A DNA stretch of 8,930 nt from Burkholderiales bacterium (GCA_947448105.1 CANFNE010000093.1:1-8930), one strand, 5' to 3'; shown: positions 1 to 6,686, counted from the stretch's first letter. Notes: a model not told the origin generated them from the letters alone. Made by a program: numbers and translations.

Positions 1-825
1 GGCTTTGTACTTGTTGTCACGGCGACCAAACAGGTTGTAGACCCGAATCACGGCTTCCAAGTAATTGATGATCTGGTGCCAAGGCAAAAACTCTCGGATG
101 ACGGTGCCGATGATGGGTGTGCGACCCATGCCGCCCCCCACCATGACGCGAAAGCCCACGTCACCTGCGGCGTTGCGGTGCACTTTCAAACCCACGTCGT
201 GCCAGGCCGTGGCGGCGCGGTCTTCTTCAGCGCCGCTGATAGCAATTTTGAATTTGCGCGGCAAAAATGCGAACTCGGGGTGCAAGGTGCTCCACTGGCG
301 CAAGATTTCAGCAAAGGCACGCGGGTCGACGATTTCATCCACCGCCACACCCGCGCGTTCATCGGCGGTGATGTTGCGAATGCAATTGCCACTGGTTTGA
401 ATGCCGTGCATGTTCACCGAGGCCAACAGGTCCATCACATCGGCACTTTTCTCCAGGGGAATCCAGTTGTATTGCAGGTTTTGACGCGTGGTGAAGTGGG
501 CATAGCCGTAGCTCAGGGCCGGTGCGGGAATGCCACCAATCGCGTCTTGTTTGGTTTGTGCCGAGTGAAACAGGGCTTCATCAGGACGGTCAAATTCACG
601 CGCGATACGGGCCAACACCCGCAGTTGCGCGCTGTTGAGTTCGCCATAGGGCACGGCCACGCGCAGCATGGGCGCGTAGCGCTGCACATACCAGCCGTTT
701 TGCAGGCGCAGGGGCCGAAACTCGTCGTCGCCCAAGGTGCCGGCCTGGTTGCGGCTGAGCTGGTCGCGGTACTGCGCGGCGCGGGCGTGGACAAACTGGC
801 GGTCGAAGTCGGTGTATTGGTACAT
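1..825 (-). CDS. cysI: Sulfite/nitrite reductase hemoprotein beta-component, N-terminal part (cut by window edge)
   Basis: The product is a siroheme/[4Fe-4S] reductase of assimilatory sulfate reduction that reduces sulfite to sulfide in the cytoplasm. The first 275 codons are visible, starting MYQYTDFDRQFVHARAAQYR; the reading frame stays open to base 1. Family hallmarks seen are the first ferrite-like repeat with LRVAVPYGELNSAQLRVLA, the TTRQNLQYNWIPL segment, the HGIQTSGNCIRNITADE block (siroheme/substrate-side arginines and asparagines), the RKFKIAISG motif and GGGMGRTPIIG. The four cysteines that hold the cluster and siroheme lie in the C-terminal half, outside the window. The ATG at 825 is the first start after an in-frame stop at 838-840. 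No clear Shine-Dalgarno precedes it. The family is shared with ferredoxin-nitrite reductases, so a nitrite role cannot be fully excluded, but the sequence resembles the betaproteobacterial CysI type. Confidence 0.93.
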   Translation of the reverse strand, partial: MYQYTDFDRQFVHARAAQYRDQLSRNQAGTLGDDEFRPLRLQNGWYVQRYAPMLRVAVPYGELNSAQLRVLARIAREFDRPDEALFHSAQTKQDAIGGIPAPALSYGYAHFTTRQNLQYNWIPLEKSADVMDLLASVNMHGIQTSGNCIRNITADERAGVAVDEIVDPRAFAEILRQWSTLHPEFAFLPRKFKIAISGAEEDRAATAWHDVGLKVHRNAAGDVGFRVMVGGGMGRTPIIGTVIREFLPWHQIINYLEAVIRVYNLFGRRDNKYKA

Positions 826-960
826 GCGAGGAAATATTCAATAGAGGCTTTGGGCCAGGCCGCGCTTGCGCGTGTGCCATTCCCATCAATGAGGTGTCGA
901 ATGTAGGTGCACGCGCTTATATTGAAAACTACATTTTTGCTATTTCTTTATTCGGAATAC
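826..960 (-). promoter_or_regulatory. Probable cysI promoter/leader with AT-rich activator site
   Basis: This stretch upstream of cysI contains an AT-rich island (about 916-958) in otherwise GC-rich DNA. Read on the minus strand it holds ATTCCGAATAAAGAAAT, then GCAAAAATGTAG, then TTTTCAATATAAG. TATAAG (916-921) is a plausible -10 box, giving a leader of roughly 85 nt. The hexamer at the expected -35 position is AATAGC, far from TTGACA, which fits a promoter needing an activator. The partly symmetric ATTCCGAAT and the A/T-rich tract resemble LysR-type sites. CysB-like control is expected for cysI genes, but the site assignment is an inference. Confidence 0.4.
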
Positions 961-993
961 GTGCAGTTGGAGTGCGCTTGTTGTCTACTGTGC

Positions 994-1020
994 GCTTGCC
1001 GCTTGCCGCTTGCCGCTTGC
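994..1020. repeat. 7-bp tandem repeat, unit GCTTGCC, about 3.9 copies
   Basis: Four consecutive units of GCTTGCC are seen, with the last lacking its final C (GCTTGC then G). They lie between the cysI promoter region and the end of the dioxygenase gene, so they are non-coding. On the minus strand the unit reads GGCAAGC. Such short in-phase repeats often vary in copy number by replication slippage. No coding or known regulatory role is visible. Confidence 0.85.
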
Positions 1021-1035
1021 GCCGTGGCGAGCGGC
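1012..1035 (-). terminator. GC-rich hairpin after the dioxygenase gene; possible weak terminator
   Basis: The arms GCCGCT (1012-1017) and AGCGGC (1030-1035) enclose CGCC (1020-1023) and GGCG (1026-1029), giving a nearly continuous 9-10 bp stem with a 2-nt bulge. It sits 15 bp beyond the stop of the leftward dioxygenase gene. On the minus strand no U-run follows, so it is not a classical intrinsic terminator. It may pause polymerase or protect the 3' end. On the plus strand a TTT follows, but no gene reads in that direction. Confidence 0.35.
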
Positions 1036-1050
1036 TTTGGTGCCTGCGGC

Positions 1051-1896
1051 TTAGGCGTCGAGCGAGCGCAGCTCCCGCATGCGCTCGTCAAAGTAGCTGC
1101 CTACGGTGTAGCGTTTCGACAGCACCACGTCCCGGCGGGGGTGCAAAAACAGGGGCAGGGAAATGCGGCTTTTGGCGCGGTCGGCGCCTTGCGGGTTGAG
1201 CACGCGGTGCACGGTGGAGGGGTAATAGGTGCCTGAGGCCTCTTGCAGCATGTCGCCAATATTGACGATCAAGAGGCCGAAGTCGCAGGGCACATCGATC
1301 CAGCGGCCGTCTTGGGCTTGAATTTGCAGGCCTGGTTCGGTGGCGGCGGGCAGCAGGGTGAGCAGATTGATGTCGGTGTGGGCGGCGGCGCGCACCGCTT
1401 GGGGCGTCTCGTCGCCAAGCAAGGGCGGGTAATGCAGCACACGCAACAGAGTGTGGTCGCTGCCGTCCAGCATCTGCGGCAAGGGCATGGAAAAGCGCGC
1501 CAGCACCTCGGGCGGCGTGTGCGCCTGCACCCAGCCCAAGAGCGTAGCGGCCACGGCGCTGGCCCGTGCGTAGTAGTCGCGCGCTGCGACCGACACTTCG
1601 GCAGGGTAGCGACCCCACGGAAAGACGTGGAAAAACTCTTTCAGATCGCGCTGCTTCTGGCCTTTGGCGGTTTCGGACACGGTGGCGGAGAAATAGCCCT
1701 CGCCCGTGCTGGGGTCAAAGGCATAGCCGTGTTTGGCCGGGGTGTCAAAAAAAGCGCGCCATTCGGCGTAAACGCCCTCGACCAGCGTTTGCGGCAGGGG
1801 GTGATTGCGCAGGACCGCAAAACCCGTTTTGTGCAGGCTGGCGCAAAAGGCCTGTGGCGCGTCGGGCGCGGCAAAGTCGATGATGGGCAGCGGCAT
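1051..1896 (-). CDS. 2-oxoglutarate/Fe(II) dioxygenase, isopenicillin N synthase-like family
   Basis: This 281-residue protein is a non-heme iron dioxygenase with the double-stranded beta-helix fold, probably 2-oxoglutarate dependent and cytosolic. The N-terminal DIOX_N region (about 3-110) begins PIIDFAAPD and includes KTGFAVLRNHPLP. The catalytic region (about 145-255) has the iron-binding triad H173-x-D175 (AAHTDINLLTLL) and H230 (STVHRVLNP). R244 and S246 (KSRISLPLF) form the RxS pair that usually grips the co-substrate carboxylate. All key residues are present, so it should be active. It starts 2 bp after the stop of the nucleoside hydrolase gene, so it is almost certainly co-transcribed and probably translationally coupled; the Shine-Dalgarno is weak. 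The substrate is not evident. The neighbours suggest a nucleobase, nucleoside or related compound; thymine-7-hydroxylase belongs to the same broad fold group. It is the last gene of its run. Confidence 0.88.
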   Translation of the reverse strand: MPLPIIDFAAPDAPQAFCASLHKTGFAVLRNHPLPQTLVEGVYAEWRAFFDTPAKHGYAFDPSTGEGYFSATVSETAKGQKQRDLKEFFHVFPWGRYPAEVSVAARDYYARASAVAATLLGWVQAHTPPEVLARFSMPLPQMLDGSDHTLLRVLHYPPLLGDETPQAVRAAAHTDINLLTLLPAATEPGLQIQAQDGRWIDVPCDFGLLIVNIGDMLQEASGTYYPSTVHRVLNPQGADRAKSRISLPLFLHPRRDVVLSKRYTVGSYFDERMRELRSLDA

Positions 1897-1898
1897 GT

Positions 1899-2894
1899 TC
1901 AGACGTCCAGCCAGCGTGACAACAAGGTGCGCTCGATCAGGTCTTTGCAGGCCTGCGCTTGCACCTGCGTGCAGACGCGGGTGTCGGGCAACCCGGGCCC
2001 CCAGCCGCTTTGCGGGTAGGCGATGTCTTTGCGCCGCAGCATGGTCTGTCCTTGCGCCAGGCCGTCGACTGCCACGCGCACCCGGCCGGTTTCGCTGCCA
2101 AACAGCTCGGGGTTGGTGAGCGCCACAAAGGCCAGCACATCGTGGCCAAAGCAGCCATAGATCTGCGCCACATGCGGGTACAGGCCGCTGTAAAAATTGG
2201 CATAAAAGGCGACGGCGTGGTGCAAGGTGTCGGTGGCCAGGTGCTGGTGGTGCTGGGCGATCTGCGCAAACAGGCGCACCGGCAGGATTACCTGGTGCGT
2301 CACGTCCAGGCCCACCATGGTCAGGTCGAACCCGGCGGTGAAAACGAGGTCGGCGGCATGCGGGTCGTTCCAGATATTGGCCTCGGCCACGGGCGATACA
2401 TTGCCTGGCTCCAGCACCGCGCCGCCCATCACCACCACCTTGCGCAGCAGGCGGGGCAGGGCAGGCTCAAGCGCCAGCGCCAGCGCCAGGTTGCCCAGGG
2501 GGCCTACCGCCACCACGGTGATTTCACCGGGATGCCGGCGCGCCATGTCCACGATGAACTGCGCCGAGTTGCGCGCATCCAGCCGGTTGTCTGTGGCCAC
2601 GCGCTGCGGCAGATTGCCTAAGCCGTCGGCGCCGTGGATGTGGTCGGGCGGCGCCTCGCCCACCTTGACCAGCGGCGCTGCCACGCCTTGCGTTACCGGC
2701 ACCCGGCTTCGTCCGGCAATCGCAAGCAAATACAAGGCGTTGCGCGCCGCTTGCGCCACGGTCACATTGCCAAAGGTCGTGGTCACGCCCACCACGTCGA
2801 TGTCGGGATGGGCCAGGGCGTAGTACAAGGCCATGGCGTCGTCCACGCCGGGATCGGTGTCGTAAATCACGCGGTGGGGCACAGCAGGGGTCAT
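1899..2894 (-). CDS. Nucleoside hydrolase, inosine-uridine preferring (IUNH/Rih) family
   Basis: The 331-residue product hydrolyses the N-glycosidic bond of ribonucleosides, giving free base and ribose. The N-terminal calcium/ribose motif DTDPGVDDAMAL (12-23) carries D14, D18 and D19, followed by FGNV with N43. Also visible are HGADGLG (87-93), VGPLGNLALAL (130-140), the MGGAV strand (156-160), EANIWNDPHAA (171-181) and the C-terminal GHDVLAF with H251-D252, matching the catalytic His and last calcium-ligand Asp of the family. The length is typical (310-340). Base specificity (inosine/uridine, pyrimidine or broad) cannot be read from the sequence. It lies 33 bp after ribokinase and 2 bp before the dioxygenase. 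No strong Shine-Dalgarno is seen at this ATG, so translation may depend on upstream genes. Confidence 0.95.
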   Translation of the reverse strand: MTPAVPHRVIYDTDPGVDDAMALYYALAHPDIDVVGVTTTFGNVTVAQAARNALYLLAIAGRSRVPVTQGVAAPLVKVGEAPPDHIHGADGLGNLPQRVATDNRLDARNSAQFIVDMARRHPGEITVVAVGPLGNLALALALEPALPRLLRKVVVMGGAVLEPGNVSPVAEANIWNDPHAADLVFTAGFDLTMVGLDVTHQVILPVRLFAQIAQHHQHLATDTLHHAVAFYANFYSGLYPHVAQIYGCFGHDVLAFVALTNPELFGSETGRVRVAVDGLAQGQTMLRRKDIAYPQSGWGPGLPDTRVCTQVQAQACKDLIERTLLSRWLDV

Positions 2895-2927
2895 GGCTTG
2901 GGTCTGGTGGTGTAAGCGGTATGGGAA

Positions 2928-3863
2928 TTAGGCCAGGCCTGCATACTGGCGCAGCGCTTCCATGCGTGCGGGCCCATGCGGTAGCAGCGTCTGGGCCAAA
3001 AATTCGGCAAGCGCCCTGGCCGTAGGAATGCTGCTTTGCGCGCCCATGCGCGTGCAGGCCAGGGCCGCTGCGGCACTGGCCTGGTGCAGGGCGTGGGCCA
3101 TGGGTGTTTTTTGGGACAGCGCTGCTACCAGAGCGCCACAAAAGGTGTCGCCCGCGCCGGTGGTGTCCACCGCCAGCACGTCAAAGCCGGTTTGCGCATA
3201 GAAAGTACTTCCCACACGCGCCACGCAGCCCCGCGCGCCCAGGGTGACCACCACAGACGGGCAGGGCAGATGCGCCAGACCGTCCGCAATACTGCCTTGC
3301 ATGCCGACCAGGGCGCGCAACTCGCCTTCGTTGACCACCAGCACGTCCACGGTCGCTAGCAGAGCGGGGAGCAGGGGCTGGGCGGGTGCGGCATTGAGCA
3401 CCACTTGCACGCCTGCGGCCTGCGCGGCCAGCGCATAGGCGGTGACGGACGCAAGCGGAATTTCGAGTTGCATCAGTAAGTGGCTGTAGCCCGATAGTGG
3501 CGGCAGGTGTGCAGCAGTCAGGCAGGCGTTGGCGCCGGGTGCCACGGTAATGGCGTTTTCGGCCTGGTCGTCTACGCAGACAAAGGCGCTGCCGGTGGCC
3601 ACGCCACTGGGGCGCACCGTGTGCAGAACCACGCCTGCGCCTTGCAAGGACGCCTCAATGGGTGGTGCAAAAGCGTCGTCGCCCAGGGCTAGCAGCATGT
3701 GCGTGGCCACGCCTGCGGCGCGGGCGCATGCCACCGCTTGGTTGGCACCCTTGCCTCCGGCAAAGGTCTGAAAAGCGCTACCGAGCACGGTTTCGCCGGG
3801 CGCCGGAATGTGCGGCGCGCGCACCACAAAGTCCAAATTGGCCGAACCGGCTACGAGCACCAT
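2928..3863 (-). CDS. rbsK: Ribokinase, PfkB family
   Basis: The product phosphorylates D-ribose to ribose-5-phosphate with ATP, feeding the pentose phosphate pathway and PRPP synthesis. Numbering from an upstream in-frame ATG at 3887 (319 aa), the protein has PfkB signature 1, GGKGANQAVACARAAG (44-59), a sugar-binding N-terminal GSANLDFVV, LNAAPA (164-169), VVNEGEL (184-190), VVVTLGARGC and PfkB signature 2 DTTGAGDTFCGAL (241-253) with catalytic D247 and the GAGD anion hole. I prefer the ATG at 3863 (311 aa) because AAAGGA lies 7 nt upstream, while the 3887 ATG has no ribosome site and adds residues with no family counterpart. Nucleoside hydrolase follows 33 bp downstream, so ribose released there is the obvious substrate. 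PfkB members also include nucleoside and pseudouridine kinases; ribokinase is the best fit. Confidence 0.92.
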   Translation of the reverse strand: MVLVAGSANLDFVVRAPHIPAPGETVLGSAFQTFAGGKGANQAVACARAAGVATHMLLALGDDAFAPPIEASLQGAGVVLHTVRPSGVATGSAFVCVDDQAENAITVAPGANACLTAAHLPPLSGYSHLLMQLEIPLASVTAYALAAQAAGVQVVLNAAPAQPLLPALLATVDVLVVNEGELRALVGMQGSIADGLAHLPCPSVVVTLGARGCVARVGSTFYAQTGFDVLAVDTTGAGDTFCGALVAALSQKTPMAHALHQASAAAALACTRMGAQSSIPTARALAEFLAQTLLPHGPARMEALRQYAGLA

Positions 3864-3870
3864 GGATGTG

Positions 3871-3876
3871 TCCTTT
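3871..3876 (-). promoter_or_regulatory. Ribosome binding site deciding the ribokinase start
   Basis: The minus strand reads AAAGGA, then 7 nt, then the ATG at 3863-3861. This site lies inside the reading frame that begins at the earlier ATG (3887), and that ATG has no such site. It supports the shorter protein. Confidence 0.65.
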
Positions 3877-3929
3877 GGGTTTGTCATTGATAAAGCCGCT
3901 GGTCAGGCATGGTACGCCGCTCCATCTCT

Positions 3930-3943
3930 CGCGCTTTAGCGCG
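3930..3943. repeat. Small inverted repeat CGCGC-TTTA-GCGCG over the mnmC stop codon
   Basis: A 5-bp GC stem with a 4-nt loop spans the stop codon of the upstream gene, in the gap before ribokinase. No U-run follows on the minus strand, so it is unlikely to be an efficient intrinsic terminator. It may mark a partial boundary between the yggX-mnmC pair and the nucleoside genes. Confidence 0.4.
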
Positions 3944-5669
3944 CCGCAGATGCAGGTTGTCCATGGGGCGCAGGGTCTTGGGCGCGCTGGCGCTGCAGGC
4001 GCTGGGCGTCCAGCAGTTTGGCCAGGCGCGCGGGCACGGGCAGCGGCTCGCCATGGATGCGCGCAGCCAGCAATTCCGCGCACAGCGCGGCCAACGACAG
4101 CCCGCGTGCGCCCATGGCAGCGCTGATCCACAGGCTGGCGTCTGGAGCGGCTTGCACAGCACCGACCAGCGGCAGCCGGTCGTGCGACACACAGCGCTGG
4201 CCGCGCCAGAGCTGCACCTGGGCGGCGTCAAACTGCGGCGCCAGCGCGGCTGCCACCTCGGGCAGGTGCTGGGCCAGCCGTTCGCGGTTGGCCTGGTGCA
4301 GGGTTTGAGTGGCGGTGCCAGGCTGCGGATCGAAGCTGGCGCCGGCCAGCCAATGTTGGCGCTGGTCTGGGTGCTGGGTCAGCGGCACGGAAGGCAAAAA
4401 ATTGCCACGCCCTTGCACTGGATGGGCGGGCAAATTTGCCAGACCTGCGCAGCACCCGATGCTGACGCCACCGTACATGGGGTGCAGACCCGCCAGCGCC
4501 TGGGTCAGGGCGGGTGTGGTTTCAGGCGGTAGATGGCGCGGCGACTTGGATGCCTGTTGGAGCGGCGCCCTGGGCGCAGAGGTGGCCAAAGTTGTGTCAG
4601 TCGCGCCACCCGCAGGTGCGAGCAGACGCGCTGCATCCAAGGCGTTGGCGATGACCAGAAGGGCGCTGCGGGCGAGTTCTTGTCCGCCCTCGTCCAGGCA
4701 AACCCAGTCTTGGCCTTGGCGCTCCAGCCGGTGCACCCGCGTATTGCCTGTAAATGTCACGCCCGCCGTTGCCAGCCAGGCGCGCACCAGGTTTGACGGT
4801 TTGAGCCACAAGGCCTCGGGCAGCCACTGCGCCGGGGGGGCATCTTGCACGTCGGTGGCGGCAGGGCGTCTGAGCCATGCGCCACTGGACTCCCAGTCTT
4901 GGCCCCGCAGGAGCAGGGCTTGGGCGTGCTGGCGCGCCAGGGCGCAGCCGCTGCGCGTGAGTTGTGACACGGGCCCGTTGTCCGCGCTACGCAGCGGGCT
5001 GACCAGCCCGGCGGGCAAACCCGAAGCGCCCGCCGCAGGACCGGTCTGTGCATCGAGCACCTGCACTTGCCAACCGCGCAGGGCCAGCGCGCGGGCCACC
5101 GCAGCGCCGCTGATGCCTGCGCCGATGATGGTGCAGCGCTGGGTCTGCGTCCAAGCGCCCCGCGGCGCCTGGCGGCTGCGCTGCACAGGCCAGGCGGGGT
5201 CAAAAACCCAGGCATCTGCCGCGCCGGGGTGAAAGCCCAAGCGCTTGAGCGCCTGGGTTTCGTCGGCACCGGGCGCAGGAGAGGTCCTTGTCAAGTGCAG
5301 CTGCGTGCCGCGTTTGCAGCACTTGGCCACGGCTGCGAGGGGCGGGGCCGCAGTCGAAAGGGCGTGGAGGTAAACGAGGTCGGCCTGCATGCTTTGCTGG
5401 GCCAGGGCGCTGGACGTGTCGCCCCAGCACAGGGTGAGCGAAACCTGTCCGTGGCCCAGCAGCAGGCGATGAAAGCCCTCGCATGCGTCCATCTGGCGCA
5501 GCGCGCGGGCCAATTCCTGCGCCTGTGCGTCAACGGGCTGCGGTGTTAGGGGCTTGCCCGCAGGAAGCAGGCCCACGAAGTGCAGCACAGGCCCGTGGCC
5601 CGGCGTGTTGTGCCACTGGCGCCAGACCGCCAAAAACCGGCCACCGTCACCAAAATCGGTGTCCAGCAC
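3936..5669 (-). CDS. mnmC: MnmC-family tRNA (cmnm5s2U34) FAD oxidoreductase with degenerate methyltransferase half
   Basis: MnmC finishes the mnm5s2U modification at wobble position 34 of certain tRNAs. Its C-terminal FAD domain removes the carboxymethyl group, and its N-terminal domain then methylates. The C-terminal half is intact: Rossmann motif IIGAGISGAA (181-190), FAD-binding ASGLPAGLVSPLRSADN (215-231), GQRCVSHDRLPLVG and AMGARGLSLAALCAELLAA (518-536). The N-terminal half is recognisable but decayed. The SAM motif usually E-x-GFG-x-G-x-NF reads DTDFGDGGRF (3-12), the LDGF...NPxxW block is replaced by YLHALST (100-106), and roughly the first 50-60 residues of the family are absent. Oxidase activity is likely; methyltransferase activity is doubtful. 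The given start is a GTG without a Shine-Dalgarno. The frame stays open upstream to about 5838, and an in-frame CTG at 5735 overlaps the yggX stop as CTGA, adding 22 residues. The true start is uncertain. Confidence 0.82.
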   Translation of the reverse strand: MLDTDFGDGGRFLAVWRQWHNTPGHGPVLHFVGLLPAGKPLTPQPVDAQAQELARALRQMDACEGFHRLLLGHGQVSLTLCWGDTSSALAQQSMQADLVYLHALSTAAPPLAAVAKCCKRGTQLHLTRTSPAPGADETQALKRLGFHPGAADAWVFDPAWPVQRSRQAPRGAWTQTQRCTIIGAGISGAAVARALALRGWQVQVLDAQTGPAAGASGLPAGLVSPLRSADNGPVSQLTRSGCALARQHAQALLLRGQDWESSGAWLRRPAATDVQDAPPAQWLPEALWLKPSNLVRAWLATAGVTFTGNTRVHRLERQGQDWVCLDEGGQELARSALLVIANALDAARLLAPAGGATDTTLATSAPRAPLQQASKSPRHLPPETTPALTQALAGLHPMYGGVSIGCCAGLANLPAHPVQGRGNFLPSVPLTQHPDQRQHWLAGASFDPQPGTATQTLHQANRERLAQHLPEVAAALAPQFDAAQVQLWRGQRCVSHDRLPLVGAVQAAPDASLWISAAMGARGLSLAALCAELLAARIHGEPLPVPARLAKLLDAQRLQRQRAQDPAPHGQPASAAR

Positions 5670-5731
5670 CGTGCACGCTTGCGCTACAGCGGTGCGGGCG
5701 TCCAGCGGTAAGGCGGGGGTGGGCAGAAAAC

Positions 5732-6004
5732 TCAGGCAGAGGGGGGCACGTAGCCTTGCGCCGCGTCGGCGCCGCCACCAAAGAAGTGGTTTTCCATTTG
5801 GCGTGCCAGGTACTGGCGCGCGCGCGCGTCGGCCAGGTTCAGGCGGTTTTCATTGACCAGCATGGTTTGGTGCTTGAGCCACGCGGCCCAGGCTTCCTTG
5901 CTCACGCCTTCCCAGATGCGCTTGCCCAGATCGCCCGGGTAGGGCGGAAAGTCGAGCCCTTCGGCCTCTGTGCCGAGTTTGATGCAATGAACAGTGCGTG
6001 CCAT
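5732..6004 (-). CDS. yggX: Fe(II)-trafficking protein YggX
   Basis: This 90-residue cytosolic protein is of the family linked to Fe(II) handling and protection of iron-sulfur clusters from oxidative damage. It begins MARTVHCIKLGTEAEGLDF and retains Cys7, the YPGDLGKRIWEGVSKEAWAAW core (29-49), KHQTMLVNENRLNL and the C-terminal GYVPPSA end. Length equals the usual 88-91 residues. The ATG at 6004 is chosen over longer in-frame starts because the family begins here and AAGG lies 6 nt upstream. The extra upstream reading frame (to 6193) is not YggX-like and crosses the divergent promoter region. It probably leads the minus-strand run that continues with the MnmC protein; the two genes are 62 bp apart, or overlap if the CTG start is used. 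Confidence 0.96.
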   Translation of the reverse strand: MARTVHCIKLGTEAEGLDFPPYPGDLGKRIWEGVSKEAWAAWLKHQTMLVNENRLNLADARARQYLARQMENHFFGGGADAAQGYVPPSA

Positions 6005-6156
6005 GGGGTGCCTTGGTAAGGAAAAATACGGTGAAAAACGAGGGTGGATCTTATTCGCTTTGAAGCATGCCCCGGCGCTAGGAGGGATCAAGCAGCGCCG
6101 TGCCCATAGCGGGATAATGGACCAGGGCGTTTGTGCCAAGCCATCAGGAATCTTGC
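6005..6156. promoter_or_regulatory. Divergent promoter region between yggX and dsbB
   Basis: This 152-bp gap separates two outward-facing genes. Rightwards, GATAAT at 6113-6118 is a close match to a -10 box and would give a leader of about 30 nt for dsbB; no good -35 is seen 16-18 bp before it. Leftwards, TAAGAT (about 6048-6053, minus strand) is a weak -10 candidate for yggX. No clear operator is visible. Confidence 0.45.
6146..6150 (+). promoter_or_regulatory. Ribosome binding site deciding the dsbB start
   Basis: AGGAA lies about 6 nt before the GTG at 6157. The earlier in-frame GTG at 6133 has no comparable site, so the later start is preferred. Confidence 0.6.
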
Positions 6157-6666
6157 GTGAACTCTTATTTCTATTGCGTGGGCCACCATCCACGCCGTTT
6201 CTTTGCCTTGATCAGCCTGGGCTGTCTGGTGCTGCTGGCTTTTGGTCTGTATTTGCAGCATGTGGTGGGGCTGGAGCCCTGCCCGATGTGCATCGTGCAG
6301 CGTTACGCCATGGTGCTGGTGGCGCTGGTAGCCGGCTTTGCAGCGACCCGCAGCGGCCGGGCCAGCTTGCTGGCGTCAAGCGTGATGCTGGTGCTGGTCT
6401 CGGGCCTGGGCGCTTTTGTCGCCGCACGCCAAAGCTGGTTGCAGTGGTACCCGCCCGAGGTGCTGAGCTGCGGGCGCGACCTCTACGGCATGATCGAAAA
6501 CTTTCCCCTGCAGCGCGTGGTGCCCATGATTTTTAAGGGCAGCGGTGACTGCTCGGTGGTGGACTGGACCTTTTTGGGTGGCTCAATCGCCAATTGGTCC
6601 TTCCTGTGCTTTTGCGCGATTGCGCTGACCTCACTGCTGCTGGCGCTGGGCACCTTGCGGCGCTGA
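6157..6666 (+). CDS. dsbB: Disulfide bond formation protein B (DsbB), inner membrane
   Basis: DsbB re-oxidises the periplasmic thiol oxidase DsbA and passes electrons to quinone. From the GTG at 6157 the protein has 169 residues. The first redox pair is C42-x-x-C45 (PCPMC), followed by R49 (QRY), the arginine implicated in quinone binding. The second pair is C105 (EVLSCGRDLYG) and C132 (GSGDCS). These positions closely mirror C41, C44, R48, C104 and C130 of the E. coli protein. Four hydrophobic segments are visible at about 14-36, 48-64, 70-90 and 144-166, with the second periplasmic loop between the third and fourth. No dsbA lies nearby in the window. The gene diverges from yggX and converges on argA with only 25 bp between stops. 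Additional cysteines (C7, C23, C151, C153) lie outside the redox pairs. Confidence 0.96.
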   Translation: MNSYFYCVGHHPRRFFALISLGCLVLLAFGLYLQHVVGLEPCPMCIVQRYAMVLVALVAGFAATRSGRASLLASSVMLVLVSGLGAFVAARQSWLQWYPPEVLSCGRDLYGMIENFPLQRVVPMIFKGSGDCSVVDWTFLGGSIANWSFLCFCAIALTSLLLALGTLRR

Positions 6667-6686
6667 ACCGCTCATTCTTTGCCGAG

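Noticed and set aside
76..906. 276-codon open frame on the plus strand
   Set aside because: It lies opposite the clearly recognisable CysI frame; its composition is that of a high-GC antisense shadow with no family resemblance.
1243..2019. 258-codon plus-strand frame
   Set aside because: It runs antisense across the dioxygenase and hydrolase genes, whose catalytic motifs are intact on the minus strand; it shows no recognisable domain.
4309..5232. 307-codon plus-strand frame
   Set aside because: It is antisense to the MnmC FAD domain, rich in Ala/Arg/Ser/Pro as expected from a GC-rich shadow, with no family features.
6005..6193. N-terminal extension of the yggX frame (153 aa in total)
   Set aside because: YggX homologues begin at MARTVHC, a ribosome site precedes that ATG, and the extension crosses the dsbB promoter and start.
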